Assembly (NCBI RefSeq): GCF_946885725.1
Contig: NZ_CAMPGZ010000037.1
Span: 1-23,713 of the forward strand
DNA: 23,713 nucleotides
DNA from: an uncultured Nocardioides sp.
GTDB taxonomy: Bacteria > Actinomycetota > Actinomycetes > Propionibacteriales > Nocardioidaceae
Reading direction: 5' to 3'
In this document: positions 14,832-22,242 of the stretch, piece by piece
Numbering within the stretch: the stretch's first letter is position 1
Layout: every line of letters begins with the position of its first letter
The notes under the pieces: generated by a model
What the model saw: the letters and a program-made list of their open reading frames with translations, nothing else
What the model was told of the DNA's origin: nothing
Database searches by the model: none
Translations under genes and position numbers: made by a program

Positions 14832-15344
14832 ATGCCTGAGACGCCGGCAGCAGCCATGAAGGAGCTGTACGACGAGCACGCGTCGGCGCTCTGGGCGTTC
14901 TGCATGCGATTGACGGGGCAGGACCGGCAACGCGCCGAGGACGTGGTGCAGGAGACCCTGCTGCGCGCGTGGCGCAACGAGACCGTGCTCGAGGGCGGGC
15001 ACGGGTCGGTGCGCGCCTGGCTCTACACCGTCGCACGCAACATCGTCATCGACGAGTGGCGCACCCATCGCTCGCAGAAAGAGATGTCCGTGGCAGCGGT
15101 CCCCGACCCCACCCCGGTCGGGGATCGCACGGACGACCTGCTCACCTCGTGGATCGTCGCTGAGGCGATTGGGAAGCTGTCGCCGGAGCACCGCGGGGTG
15201 CTGCTCGAGTGCTACTACCGCGGCGCGTCCGTCGCCGAGGCCGCCCGCCGGCTCGGCATCCCGCCGGGCACGGTGAAGTCCCGCTCCCACTACGCGCTGC
15301 GGGCCCTCGCGCTCGCCCTCGAGGAGATGGGGGTGCGGCCATGA
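14832..15344 (+). CDS. sigL: ECF RNA polymerase sigma factor, SigL-like
   Basis: The 170-residue ECF sigma factor has region 2 at about 10-80 (LYDEHASALWAF, RAEDVVQETLLRAWR, RAWLYTVARNIVIDEWR) and region 4 at about 110-165 (LSPEHRGVLLECYYRGASVAEAARRLGIPPGTVKSR). The overall sequence resembles Mycobacterium tuberculosis SigL. The ATG at 14832 is chosen for GGAGG 4 bp upstream; longer in-frame starts would run into the preceding gene. The anti-sigma gene overlaps it by an ATGA junction. Its own promoter and two neighbouring promoters carry TGAACC-N16-CGT, so it likely drives itself, the fusion gene and the sulfatase. It sits inside the locus and probably serves as its local regulator. Confidence 0.9.
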   Translation: MPETPAAAMKELYDEHASALWAFCMRLTGQDRQRAEDVVQETLLRAWRNETVLEGGHGSVRAWLYTVARNIVIDEWRTHRSQKEMSVAAVPDPTPVGDRTDDLLTSWIVAEAIGKLSPEHRGVLLECYYRGASVAEAARRLGIPPGTVKSRSHYALRALALALEEMGVRP

Positions 15345-16021
15345 CGTGCGAGCACGCGCACGAGGACGCCGCCTACGTCCTCGGGGCGCTGTCGTCGGCC
15401 GAGCGGGCCGCGTTCCAGGAGCACCTCGCCGGTTGCCCCGAGTGCAGCCAGGCCGTACGCCGGCTCTCCGGACTGCCCGGCCTGCTGTCGCGGGTCAGCC
15501 TCGACGTGCTCGAGGAGCCGGCACCGGAGGAGCCGGTGCCCGACACGCTGCTGCCCGCCCTGGTCGCCGAGGCGCGCCGCCACCAGCGCCGCCGCTCGTG
15601 GACGATCGCCGCGGCCGCCGCGGCTGCCGCGATCGTGATGACCGGCGGGGCGCTCGTGGTCGGCGGCGTGCTCTCCGACGACGAGGCGCCGACGCCCGCG
15701 GCCACGCAGGAGCCGATGGAGAAGCTGGCCGACATCCCGGTGTCCGCCGAGGTCGGGATCACCGAGGTCGACTGGGGCACCCGCATCGACGTCACCTGCA
15801 TCTATCCGAAGCCGGAGTCCGGGTCCGCGCGGGACTGGCCCTATGCGCTGGTGGTGCGGACGCGGGAAGGTGAGACCGAGCACGTGGCGAGCTGGATCGC
15901 CAAGCCGGGTCGCATCTTCAACGTGAGTGGCGCCACCGCCAGCCCGGCCGACGACATCGAGACCGTCGAGATCCAGACGCTCGATGGCCAGCCGCTGCTC
16001 CGGCTGGACGTCCCGTCCTGA
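15341..16021 (+). CDS. Zinc-binding membrane anti-sigma factor (RslA-like)
   Basis: The 226-residue protein starts at ATG 15341, overlapping the sigL stop. The N-terminal zinc anti-sigma domain has H-x3-C-x2-C (His28, Cys32, Cys35 in EHLAGCPECS), with further His and Cys at positions 3-7. One alanine-rich membrane helix at about 87-110 places residues 111-226 outside the cell. That outer domain contains TVEIQTLDGQPLLRLDV and is of the anti-sigma-K/RskA-like type. It should hold SigL inactive until the zinc site is oxidised or the outer part senses stress, as known for RslA. It converges with the sulfatase gene across 14 bp with no visible terminator. Confidence 0.87.
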   Translation: MTCEHAHEDAAYVLGALSSAERAAFQEHLAGCPECSQAVRRLSGLPGLLSRVSLDVLEEPAPEEPVPDTLLPALVAEARRHQRRRSWTIAAAAAAAAIVMTGGALVVGGVLSDDEAPTPAATQEPMEKLADIPVSAEVGITEVDWGTRIDVTCIYPKPESGSARDWPYALVVRTREGETEHVASWIAKPGRIFNVSGATASPADDIETVEIQTLDGQPLLRLDVPS

Positions 16022-16035
16022 GGTCGACGACCGTG

Positions 16036-17679
16036 TCAGCCCGCACCGAAGGCCTCCACGAAGCGGTCCCGGAACGTGTCCATCCGCGAGACCGGGCTGC
16101 CGGGTTCGGGTCGCAGACCCGGGTCCCATCCCCAGTCGTCGATGCGGTCGAGGACGGCGGGGTCGCGGGCGACCAGGCTGACCGGCACGCTGTGGTCGGG
16201 GTCGCCGCCGGTGACGTAGGTGTGCGGCTGGTGGTCCCCGAGCAGCACGACGACGAGATCGTCGTCGGGCCAGCTCTCCAGCCACGAGACGACCGACTCG
16301 AGCGAGTAGGCGATGCTTCGGCCGTACCCGATGCGTGTGGCGACCGTGTCGGCCAGCATGGTGTCCGAGTCGATCTGCCCGCGGCGCTGCCCGCGGAACG
16401 CCTCGGGACCGTCCAGCTCGTCCCAGGGCACCATCCGGGGCACCGGAGTCCACGGGTGGTGGCTGGAGGACAGCTCGATCTCGGCGAAGACCGGCGCCCG
16501 GTCCTGCGGTTCGAGCTCGGCTCGCCGGAACGCGTCGAGGGCGACCTGGTCCGGCACGCGCGACCAGCCGAACTTCGGCCCGTCGTACCCGGTGTCCGTC
16601 TTGTCGAACAGCTCGTCGTACCCGTAGAGCCGCTGCCCCTCCGGCCACTCACGGCTGACGGACGGCAGCGCGAAGACCGTGCGCCAGCCCGCCCGGCCGA
16701 AGGCCTCGGCCAACGTGAGCCGGCGGGGTGCCTCGACGAGCTGGTCGTACCGCTGCTGCGTGTCGACCCACAACCCCGACTGCAGGGTGGCGTGCGCGAG
16801 CCAGCTGCCCGCGCCGTACGTCGGCGAGTCCAGCCACCCGCTGCGGGCGGTGAAGCCGCGCCGCTCGAGCGTCCGGGTGCCCTCGTCCAGCACGCCCCGA
16901 ACGCCGGCCATGAGCGGGTCGGTCAGCGCGACCTTGCCGTAGCTCTCGACGAACACCACGAGCACGTCCTTGCCGCGCAGGGCCGCGAGCGCGTCGCCGT
17001 CGAGCTCGCCCGCGAGCGGGTCGTCCGCGATGGCCGCCGCGAACGACGCCCGGTCGGCGACGTCCTCGCGGAACTGCCGCGCGTCGGACCACAGCCGGGT
17101 GACTGCCCGGGCCGACGCCACCTCGCCGTCGTCCGCGACCTGCCAGTCCGCGGCTCGTCCGACCGCCCACACGGTGGCGAGCACGGCCACCACGACGGTC
17201 GCGTGCCGGCGGTGCTCGGCAGTCACGCGCGCCAGGCGCCGCGCCGCCAGGGGCAGCAGCACCAGCAGTGCGAGCGCGGCCACGGCCGCGCCGACCGCGG
17301 CGGCCACCGCCACCGGCAGGCCCTCGGTGTCGCGCAGCACGCCGACACCCGGGCCGACGTACGCCCAGTCGACGACCGGGTCGACCTCGCGGGCGAACAC
17401 CAGCATGAAGCCGATGTTCGCCACGGTCACGATCAGCGCCACGGCCAGCAGCAGGCCGCACAGCACCGCGACCGGACCTCGCACCCGCCTCGGCAGCAGG
17501 ACTCCGAGCGCGAGGATCGCGACCAGCTCGACCGGCACCCGCACGAACGCGGCGGGGGTCAGGTAGCGGGCCTCGTCCGGCAGCACCGCGGCGGCCCACA
17601 CGGCGACCACGGCGAGCGTGGTCAGGACGGCGGCGGCCGTCACGGAGGCGGCCGGGCTCGTCCGGCGGGGACGTCGCAC
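16036..17679 (-). CDS. Membrane sulfatase / lipoteichoic-acid-synthase-like enzyme
   Basis: The protein is about 547 residues, of the alkaline phosphatase superfamily. Four to five hydrophobic helices fill residues 1-190. The extracytoplasmic catalytic domain follows with DVLVVFVESYGKV (metal Glu), DSPTYGAGSWLAHATLQSG (nucleophile region) and VVLLGDHQPHTYVTG (metal Asp-His). LTA-synthase-like members transfer or hydrolyse phosphoglycerol or similar phospho-groups on lipids or glycans; true sulfatase activity is less likely because the Cys/Ser formylglycine motif is absent. The start is GTG 17679, chosen because the upstream SigL-type promoter puts +1 there; ATG 17688 (three residues longer) is the likely alternative in automated annotation. 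It is divergent from the dehydrogenase gene. Confidence 0.85.
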   Translation of the reverse strand: MRRPRRTSPAASVTAAAVLTTLAVVAVWAAAVLPDEARYLTPAAFVRVPVELVAILALGVLLPRRVRGPVAVLCGLLLAVALIVTVANIGFMLVFAREVDPVVDWAYVGPGVGVLRDTEGLPVAVAAAVGAAVAALALLVLLPLAARRLARVTAEHRRHATVVVAVLATVWAVGRAADWQVADDGEVASARAVTRLWSDARQFREDVADRASFAAAIADDPLAGELDGDALAALRGKDVLVVFVESYGKVALTDPLMAGVRGVLDEGTRTLERRGFTARSGWLDSPTYGAGSWLAHATLQSGLWVDTQQRYDQLVEAPRRLTLAEAFGRAGWRTVFALPSVSREWPEGQRLYGYDELFDKTDTGYDGPKFGWSRVPDQVALDAFRRAELEPQDRAPVFAEIELSSSHHPWTPVPRMVPWDELDGPEAFRGQRRGQIDSDTMLADTVATRIGYGRSIAYSLESVVSWLESWPDDDLVVVLLGDHQPHTYVTGGDPDHSVPVSLVARDPAVLDRIDDWGWDPGLRPEPGSPVSRMDTFRDRFVEAFGAG

Positions 17680-17685
17680 GTCTGT

Positions 17686-17713
17686 CATACGCAACGAGAG
17701 TCCCATGGGTTCA
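17686..17713 (-). promoter_or_regulatory. SigL-type promoter for the sulfatase gene
   Basis: On the minus strand TGAACC (17713-17708), a 16-bp spacer and CGTATG (17691-17686). The expected transcript start falls near 17679-17681, on or beside the GTG start codon, again implying a leaderless mRNA. No matching plus-strand site for the divergent dehydrogenase gene was found in the same gap. Confidence 0.78.
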
Positions 17714-17743
17714 GGCTGCTTCTCTCGGGTTCGGGGGTGACCG

Positions 17744-18721
17744 ATGGCTGACGCCACGGCGTTCTGGGTCACCGGCCCCGGGACCGGCGAGCTGCGGCCG
17801 GTCGAGCTGCCGAGCCTCGGGCCCGGCGACGTGCAGGTGCGCACGCTGCACACCGGCGTCAGCCGCGGCACCGAGACGCTCGTGCTCGGCGGGCACGTGC
17901 CACCGGACCAGTACGACCGGATGCGGGCGCCGTGGCAGGAGGGCGACTTCCCGGCGCCGGTGAAGTACGGCTACCTCAACGTCGGCGTCGTCGAGCACGG
18001 CCCGCCGGAGCTCGAGGGCCGGACGGTCTTCGCGCTGTACCCGCACCAGGACCGGTACGTCGTGCCGGCCGACGCGGTGACGGTCGTGCCCGACGACGTG
18101 CCGCCACGCCGGGCCGTGCTCGCGGGCACCGTCGAGACCGCGGTCAACGCGCTGTGGGACGCCCGCCCGCTCGTCGGCGACCGGGTGAGCGTCGTCGGCG
18201 CCGGCATGGTGGGCTGCTGCGTCGCACGGCTGCTGGCCGGGATCCCCGGCACGACGGTCACGCTCGTGGACGTCGACTCGTCTCGTGCCGCGGTCGCGGA
18301 GGCGTTGAGGGTCGGTTTCGAGTCGCCGGAGTCGGCGCCCCGCGGGCAGGACCTCGTCCTGCACGCCAGCGCGACCTCGGCCGGGCTCGCGCTCGCGCTG
18401 GACCTGCTTGGCCAGGAGGGCGAGGTGCTCGAGCTCAGCTGGTACGGCGACCGACCCGTGACGGTCCCGCTCGGCGGCGCCTTCCACGCACGGCGGCTGG
18501 CGGTCCGGGCCAGCCAGGTCGGCTCCGTGTCGCCCGCCCGCCGCTCCCGCCGTTCCACCAAGGAACGGCTCGCCCTCGCCCTCGACCTGCTCCGCGACCC
18601 GGCGTACGAGGCGCTGCTCACCGGCAGCTCGCCGTTCGCCGAGCTCCCCGATGTGCTGCCCCGGCTGGCGTCGGGGGAGCTGCCCGCCCTGTGCCACACG
18701 ATCGACTACCCGGAGGCCTGA
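17744..18721 (+). CDS. MDR-family zinc-type dehydrogenase lacking the catalytic cysteine
   Basis: The 325-residue medium-chain dehydrogenase/reductase has a GroES-like N-terminal half and a Rossmann NAD(P) domain with VVGAGMVGCCVARLL (G152-x-G154-x2-G157). The usual zinc-ligand motif G-x-C-G-T-D is replaced by GVSRGTE (residues 38-44), as in the BchC-like branch, so classical zinc alcohol dehydrogenase chemistry is doubtful. The ATG at 17744 has GGGGTG nearby. It begins a tight set of genes running to ribA: the next ATG lies 3 nt after its stop. It probably oxidises or reduces an intermediate made by the pterin-synthase-like and RibD-like enzymes (inference). Confidence 0.85.
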   Translation: MADATAFWVTGPGTGELRPVELPSLGPGDVQVRTLHTGVSRGTETLVLGGHVPPDQYDRMRAPWQEGDFPAPVKYGYLNVGVVEHGPPELEGRTVFALYPHQDRYVVPADAVTVVPDDVPPRRAVLAGTVETAVNALWDARPLVGDRVSVVGAGMVGCCVARLLAGIPGTTVTLVDVDSSRAAVAEALRVGFESPESAPRGQDLVLHASATSAGLALALDLLGQEGEVLELSWYGDRPVTVPLGGAFHARRLAVRASQVGSVSPARRSRRSTKERLALALDLLRDPAYEALLTGSSPFAELPDVLPRLASGELPALCHTIDYPEA

Positions 18722-18724
18722 GCG

Positions 18725-19111
18725 ATGTTCAGCGTGACCGTCCGCGACCACATGCTCGTGGCGCACAGCCTGCGCGGGGAGGTGTTCGGGCCGGCGCAGC
18801 GGCTGCACGGCGCGACGTACGTCGTCGACGTCACGTTCCGCGGCCCGACCCTCGACGACGACGGGATCCTCGTCGACATCGGCTGGGCGACGGAGGCGCT
18901 GCGGGAGGTCGTCGGCGGGCTGAGCTACCGCAACCTCGACGACGAGCCGGACCTCAAGGGCATCAACACGACCACCGAGGAGCTCGCGCGCGTGGTCGCG
19001 GACCGGGTCGTCGAGCGGCTGCCTGCCTCTGCCAGGGGCGTCGTGCGGAGCGTCGCGGTCACGCTGAACGAGTCGCACGTCGCGTCCGCCGGCTACGAGC
19101 GGGAGGTGTGA
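18725..19111 (+). CDS. 6-pyruvoyl-tetrahydropterin synthase/QueD-fold protein, divergent active site
   Basis: The 128-residue protein has the PTPS/QueD T-fold pattern: His14 (VAHSL), a LHGATY motif (27-32), Asp51 (ILVDIGWAT), NTTTEELA (81-88) and the pterin-anchoring glutamate NESH (Glu116). Normal enzymes have HGH, a catalytic Cys shortly before it and an Asp-His pair in LDHRNLN. Here the second His of HGH is Ala30, no Cys precedes it, and the pair is replaced by LSYRNLDD (66-73). The pterin-binding side looks kept while zinc and catalysis look altered. From memory this variant recurs in other actinomycetes, so it is not decay. It starts 3 nt after the dehydrogenase stop. True pterin synthase activity is unlikely. 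Confidence 0.85.
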   Translation: MFSVTVRDHMLVAHSLRGEVFGPAQRLHGATYVVDVTFRGPTLDDDGILVDIGWATEALREVVGGLSYRNLDDEPDLKGINTTTEELARVVADRVVERLPASARGVVRSVAVTLNESHVASAGYEREV

Positions 19112-19114
19112 GCC

Positions 19115-20074
19115 GTGCGCCGGCTCCGTGCCGTCGTGCCCGCCGGGCTGGACGACCCCACGCGGCCCAGCGGCGGCAACGACTACGACCGCCGGGTGCT
19201 CGACGGGCTGCTTCGGCGCGGCTGGGTGGTGCGCGAGACCGACACGTTCGACGGGGTGCGCGACGGCGCGCTGGTGCTCGCCGACGGGATGCTCGTGGCG
19301 CGGGACCCGGACGGCGCGCGCGACGTCGCCGAACGGTGCCGGCTGGTCGTGCTGGCGCACATGGACTGGGGGACGGACCGGCACGTGCTGGCGGAGGCGC
19401 ACGCGGTGGTCACGACCAGCCGGCACACCCGCGACCTGCTGGCGTTGCCCGACGAGCGGGTGCACGTGGTGCGGCCGGGCGTCGACCCCGCGCCGCTCGC
19501 CGACGGCACGGGGCTGCTCGCGGTCGGCGCGGTCGTGCACGGCAAGGGTCACGACGTGCTGCTGCGAGCCCTCGGCCGGGTCGACGACCTGCCGTGGTCG
19601 TGCACGATCGTGGGCGCGCTGGACCTCGAGCCGGAGTTCGTCGCCCGGCTGCCGAGGCACGACCGGGTGACGTTCACCGGGCCGTTGCGCGGCCGCAGCC
19701 TCGAGCGGGCGTACGCCGCCGCCGGGCTGCTGGTGCTGCCGTCGCGGCACGAGGCCTACGGGATGGTCGTCACCGAGGCGCTCGCGCGCGGCATCCCGGT
19801 GGTCGCCAGCGACGTGGGCGGCGTGCGCGAGGCGCTGGGCACGACCCGGGGCGGCTACCCCGGGTTGCTGGTGCCGCCCGACGACGACGTCGCGCTCGCC
19901 GAGGCGCTGCGGCTGTGGCTGACCGACCCGGTGCTGCGGGCGCGGCTGCGGCGGTGGGCCGTCGACCGGCGCACCCGGCTGGCGAGCTGGTCGACGACGG
20001 TGGCCACGATCGCCGACGTGCTGACCGCGGCGGCGGCTGAACCGGCCGGGCGTCCGGCTCGTACAGGCAGGTAG
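19115..20074 (+). CDS. GT4-type glycosyltransferase
   Basis: The 319-residue glycosyltransferase has the GT-B fold. The C-terminal donor-binding half has VGAVVHGKGHDVLLRAL, the E-x7-E motif EAYGMVVTE (Glu213, Glu221) and GIPVVASDVGGVREAL. The N-terminal half is short for the family and opens with AVVPAGLDDPTRPSGGNDYDRR, matching the GG-loop of acceptor domains. The start is GTG 19115, 3 nt after the pterin-synthase-like gene. There is no signal or membrane helix, so it acts in the cytoplasm, probably adding a sugar to the product of the locus or to its lipid carrier (inference). Confidence 0.87.
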   Translation: MRRLRAVVPAGLDDPTRPSGGNDYDRRVLDGLLRRGWVVRETDTFDGVRDGALVLADGMLVARDPDGARDVAERCRLVVLAHMDWGTDRHVLAEAHAVVTTSRHTRDLLALPDERVHVVRPGVDPAPLADGTGLLAVGAVVHGKGHDVLLRALGRVDDLPWSCTIVGALDLEPEFVARLPRHDRVTFTGPLRGRSLERAYAAAGLLVLPSRHEAYGMVVTEALARGIPVVASDVGGVREALGTTRGGYPGLLVPPDDDVALAEALRLWLTDPVLRARLRRWAVDRRTRLASWSTTVATIADVLTAAAAEPAGRPARTGR

Positions 20075-20087
20075 GAGGTCCCGCGAC

Positions 20088-20915
20088 ATGACCAGCCCGG
20101 CACGGTGGGCCGGCCGCGCAGCGGGGGCGGCGGTACTCGTCGTACTCGTGATGCGGTTCGGTAGGGAGCCGTTCAGGCACGGGCTCGTCTCGGTCGGGCC
20201 GGCCGCCCTCGCCGTCGCGCTCGCCGTCGGCGCCCTCACCACCCTGGCGTGTGCCTGGCGGTGGCGGCTGGTCGCGCGGCACCTCGGTCTCGAGCTTCCG
20301 TGGGGCGTGTCGTTCGCGGCCTGCTACCGCGCTGCGCTGCTCAACGCGTCTCTCCCGGGGGGAGTCCTCGGCGATGTGCACCGTGCCGTCGACCGGGGGC
20401 GTCACACCCGGGCCACCGGACTCGCGGTCCGGACGGTCGCCTGGGAGCGCGGTCTCGGCCAGCTCGTGCAGGTCGTGGTCGCGCTGCTGCTGCTCCGGCT
20501 CTGGATCGCCGCCCTCGCGGCCGCGGTGCTGCTCGTCGCCGTGCTCGCGCGGTTCCGACCGGTGGCCGCGGGCATCGTCGTGGCGTCGCTCGTGGCGGTG
20601 GCCGGCTATGCGTTCATGTTCATGGTCGCGGCCGCCGCGACCGGCACCCGCCCGCCGCTGTCGGTGGTGCTGCTGGTGCTCCTGGCGGCCGCCGTACCCC
20701 TGAACCTGGGTGGGTGGGGACCGCGCGAAGGCGCTGCGGCAGGCGCCTTCGCGGCGGTCGGCCTGGGGGCGGAGCACGGCCTGGCAGCGTCGGTGGCGTA
20801 CGGCGTGATGGCGCTCGTCTCGACGTTGCCGGGCCTGCTCGTGCTGCTGCTCCCACGCCTCAGCCGAGGTACAGACCGACCCGTCCCGGAGACGCCGGAG
20901 GTGAGCCGTGCCTGA
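20088..20915 (+). CDS. Flippase-like / lysylphosphatidylglycerol-synthase-type membrane protein
   Basis: The 275-residue integral membrane protein has about seven to eight hydrophobic helices. The segment ALLNASLPGGVLGDVHRAV (about 84-102) is the N-x-LP-GG-x-GD-x-R signature of the LPG_synthase_TM/UPF0104 family, and NLGGWGPREGAAAGAF in the C-terminal third is typical too. These proteins lack the catalytic aminoacyl-transfer domain and are often found beside glycosyltransferases as suspected lipid-linked product transporters. The ATG at 20088 has GGAGG about 11 bp upstream. It overlaps the next gene by 8 bp. Its presence suggests the locus makes something that ends up in or across the membrane. 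Confidence 0.83.
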   Translation: MTSPARWAGRAAGAAVLVVLVMRFGREPFRHGLVSVGPAALAVALAVGALTTLACAWRWRLVARHLGLELPWGVSFAACYRAALLNASLPGGVLGDVHRAVDRGRHTRATGLAVRTVAWERGLGQLVQVVVALLLLRLWIAALAAAVLLVAVLARFRPVAAGIVVASLVAVAGYAFMFMVAAAATGTRPPLSVVLLVLLAAAVPLNLGGWGPREGAAAGAFAAVGLGAEHGLAASVAYGVMALVSTLPGLLVLLLPRLSRGTDRPVPETPEVSRA

Positions 20916-21609
20916 GCTGCCCTACACCGTGCTGTCGTGCGCGATGTCGCTGGACGGCTACCTCGACGACGCCGCCGACCAGCGGCTGGTGCTGTCCAAC
21001 GACGCCGACCTGGACCGCGTCGACGCCGTGCGGGCCTGGAGCGACGCGATCCTCGTCGGTGCCGGCACCGTCCGCCTCGACGCGCCGCGGCTCCTCGTGC
21101 GCGACCCCGGGCGTCGCGCGCAGCGGGTCGCGCTGGGTCGGACGCCGACCCCGGTGAAGGTCACCGTCACCGGCAGCGGCGACCTCGACCCGGCCGCGCC
21201 GTTCTTCACCACCGGTGACGTCGACAAGATCGTCTACTGCTCGTCCGACGCCGCCGACAAGGCCAACCGGCGGCTCGGCCACGTCGCGACCGTCGTCGAC
21301 GTCGGCCGGCCGGTGGGCATGGGCGACGTGCTGGTGAACCTGCACGACTGCGGCATCCGGCGGCTGATGGTCGAGGGCGGCGGCACCGTGCTCACCCAGC
21401 TGCTGACGGCCGGGCTGGCCGACGAGCTGCACCTCGTGGTGGCGCCGTTCTTCGTCGGCGACTCCGAGGCGCGCCGGTTCGTCGACGCGGGCCGGTTCCC
21501 GTGGTGCGCCGACCGCCCGGCCTATCTGCTCGAGACCCGTCCGCTCGGGGACGTGGTGCTTCTGCGCTACGCGCTGTCCGACCGGGTCCAGGAAGGGGGA
21601 GTGGCATGA
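20908..21609 (+). CDS. RibD C-terminal-type reductase (dihydrofolate reductase-like)
   Basis: The 233-residue protein covers only the reductase domain of RibD (RibD_C, DHFR-like fold); the deaminase domain is absent. It starts CAMSLDGYLDD and has DAILVGAGTVRLDAP (about 46-60), the NADPH loop MVEGGGTVLTQLL (154-166) and ADELHLVVAPFFVGD near 171-185. RibD_C enzymes reduce the ribosyl group of the pyrimidine made by GTP cyclohydrolase II. The next gene, overlapping by ATGA, is exactly that cyclohydrolase, so they probably act in series. GTG 20908 starts inside the end of the flippase-like gene. No ribB, ribH or ribE is nearby, so ordinary riboflavin synthesis is not the obvious goal. Confidence 0.88.
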   Translation: MPELPYTVLSCAMSLDGYLDDAADQRLVLSNDADLDRVDAVRAWSDAILVGAGTVRLDAPRLLVRDPGRRAQRVALGRTPTPVKVTVTGSGDLDPAAPFFTTGDVDKIVYCSSDAADKANRRLGHVATVVDVGRPVGMGDVLVNLHDCGIRRLMVEGGGTVLTQLLTAGLADELHLVVAPFFVGDSEARRFVDAGRFPWCADRPAYLLETRPLGDVVLLRYALSDRVQEGGVA

Positions 21610-22232
21610 CAACACTGCCGGCCGCTGTCGTACGCACCGAGGTTCCGCTGCCGCTGCATCGTGGCGACGACTTCCGCGTGGACGCCAGGGCGTACACGTT
21701 CGACGGGCTCGTCGACGGCGGCGAGCACATCGCGCTGGGACTCGGCTGTCCGCCCGTCGACGCGCCGCCGCTGGTGCGGCTGCACAGCGAGTGCCTCACC
21801 GGCGACGCGCTGGGCAGCGAGCGCTGCGACTGCGGGCCGCAGCTCGACGAGGCGGTGCGCAGGATCGCGCACTCCGGCGGCTACCTGCTCTACCTCCGGC
21901 AGGAGGGCCGCGGGATCGGGCTGTACGCCAAGCTCGACGCCTACGTCCTGCAGGACACCGGTCTCGACACCTACGACGCCAACGTGGCGCTCGGCTTCGA
22001 CCCGGACGGCCGCACCTACGCCGCCGCTGCGCAGATGCTCCACGCACTCGGTGTCTGCGAGGTCGACCTGCTCACCAACAACCCCGACAAGGTGGCGCAG
22101 CTCGAGGCCAGCGGCGTCCGGGTCCGGCAGCGGGTGCCGACCGCGCTGCACCTGAGCCACGCCAACGGGCGCTACCTCGCCACGAAGGCCGAGCGCGGCG
22201 GCCACGAGCTGCTCTACCCGCCCGTCTCGTAG
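21606..22232 (+). CDS. ribA: GTP cyclohydrolase II
   Basis: The 208-residue zinc enzyme opens GTP to 2,5-diamino-6-ribosylamino-4(3H)-pyrimidinone 5'-phosphate, formate and pyrophosphate. The zinc triad C-x10-C-x-C is intact (Cys63, Cys74, Cys76 in ECLTGDALGSERCDC), as is the catalytic segment YLRQEGRGIGLYAKL (Tyr96-Arg102) and QDTGLDTYDANVALGF. The Tyr in YLRQEGRG is the residue of true cyclohydrolase II rather than of formamidopyrimidine-releasing paralogues (family knowledge, from memory). It stands alone, without the fused RibB domain common in actinobacterial riboflavin operons, and overlaps the RibD-like reductase. It is probably a paralogue dedicated to this locus. Streptomyces coelicolor is reported to carry three such paralogues. 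Confidence 0.93.
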   Translation: MTTLPAAVVRTEVPLPLHRGDDFRVDARAYTFDGLVDGGEHIALGLGCPPVDAPPLVRLHSECLTGDALGSERCDCGPQLDEAVRRIAHSGGYLLYLRQEGRGIGLYAKLDAYVLQDTGLDTYDANVALGFDPDGRTYAAAAQMLHALGVCEVDLLTNNPDKVAQLEASGVRVRQRVPTALHLSHANGRYLATKAERGGHELLYPPVS

Positions 22233-22242
22233 CCTTGCCGCC

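Noticed and set aside
20908..22232. Ordinary riboflavin biosynthesis operon
   Set aside because: Only cyclohydrolase II and a reductase domain are present; the deaminase, ribB, ribH and ribE are missing and the other genes are unrelated to riboflavin.
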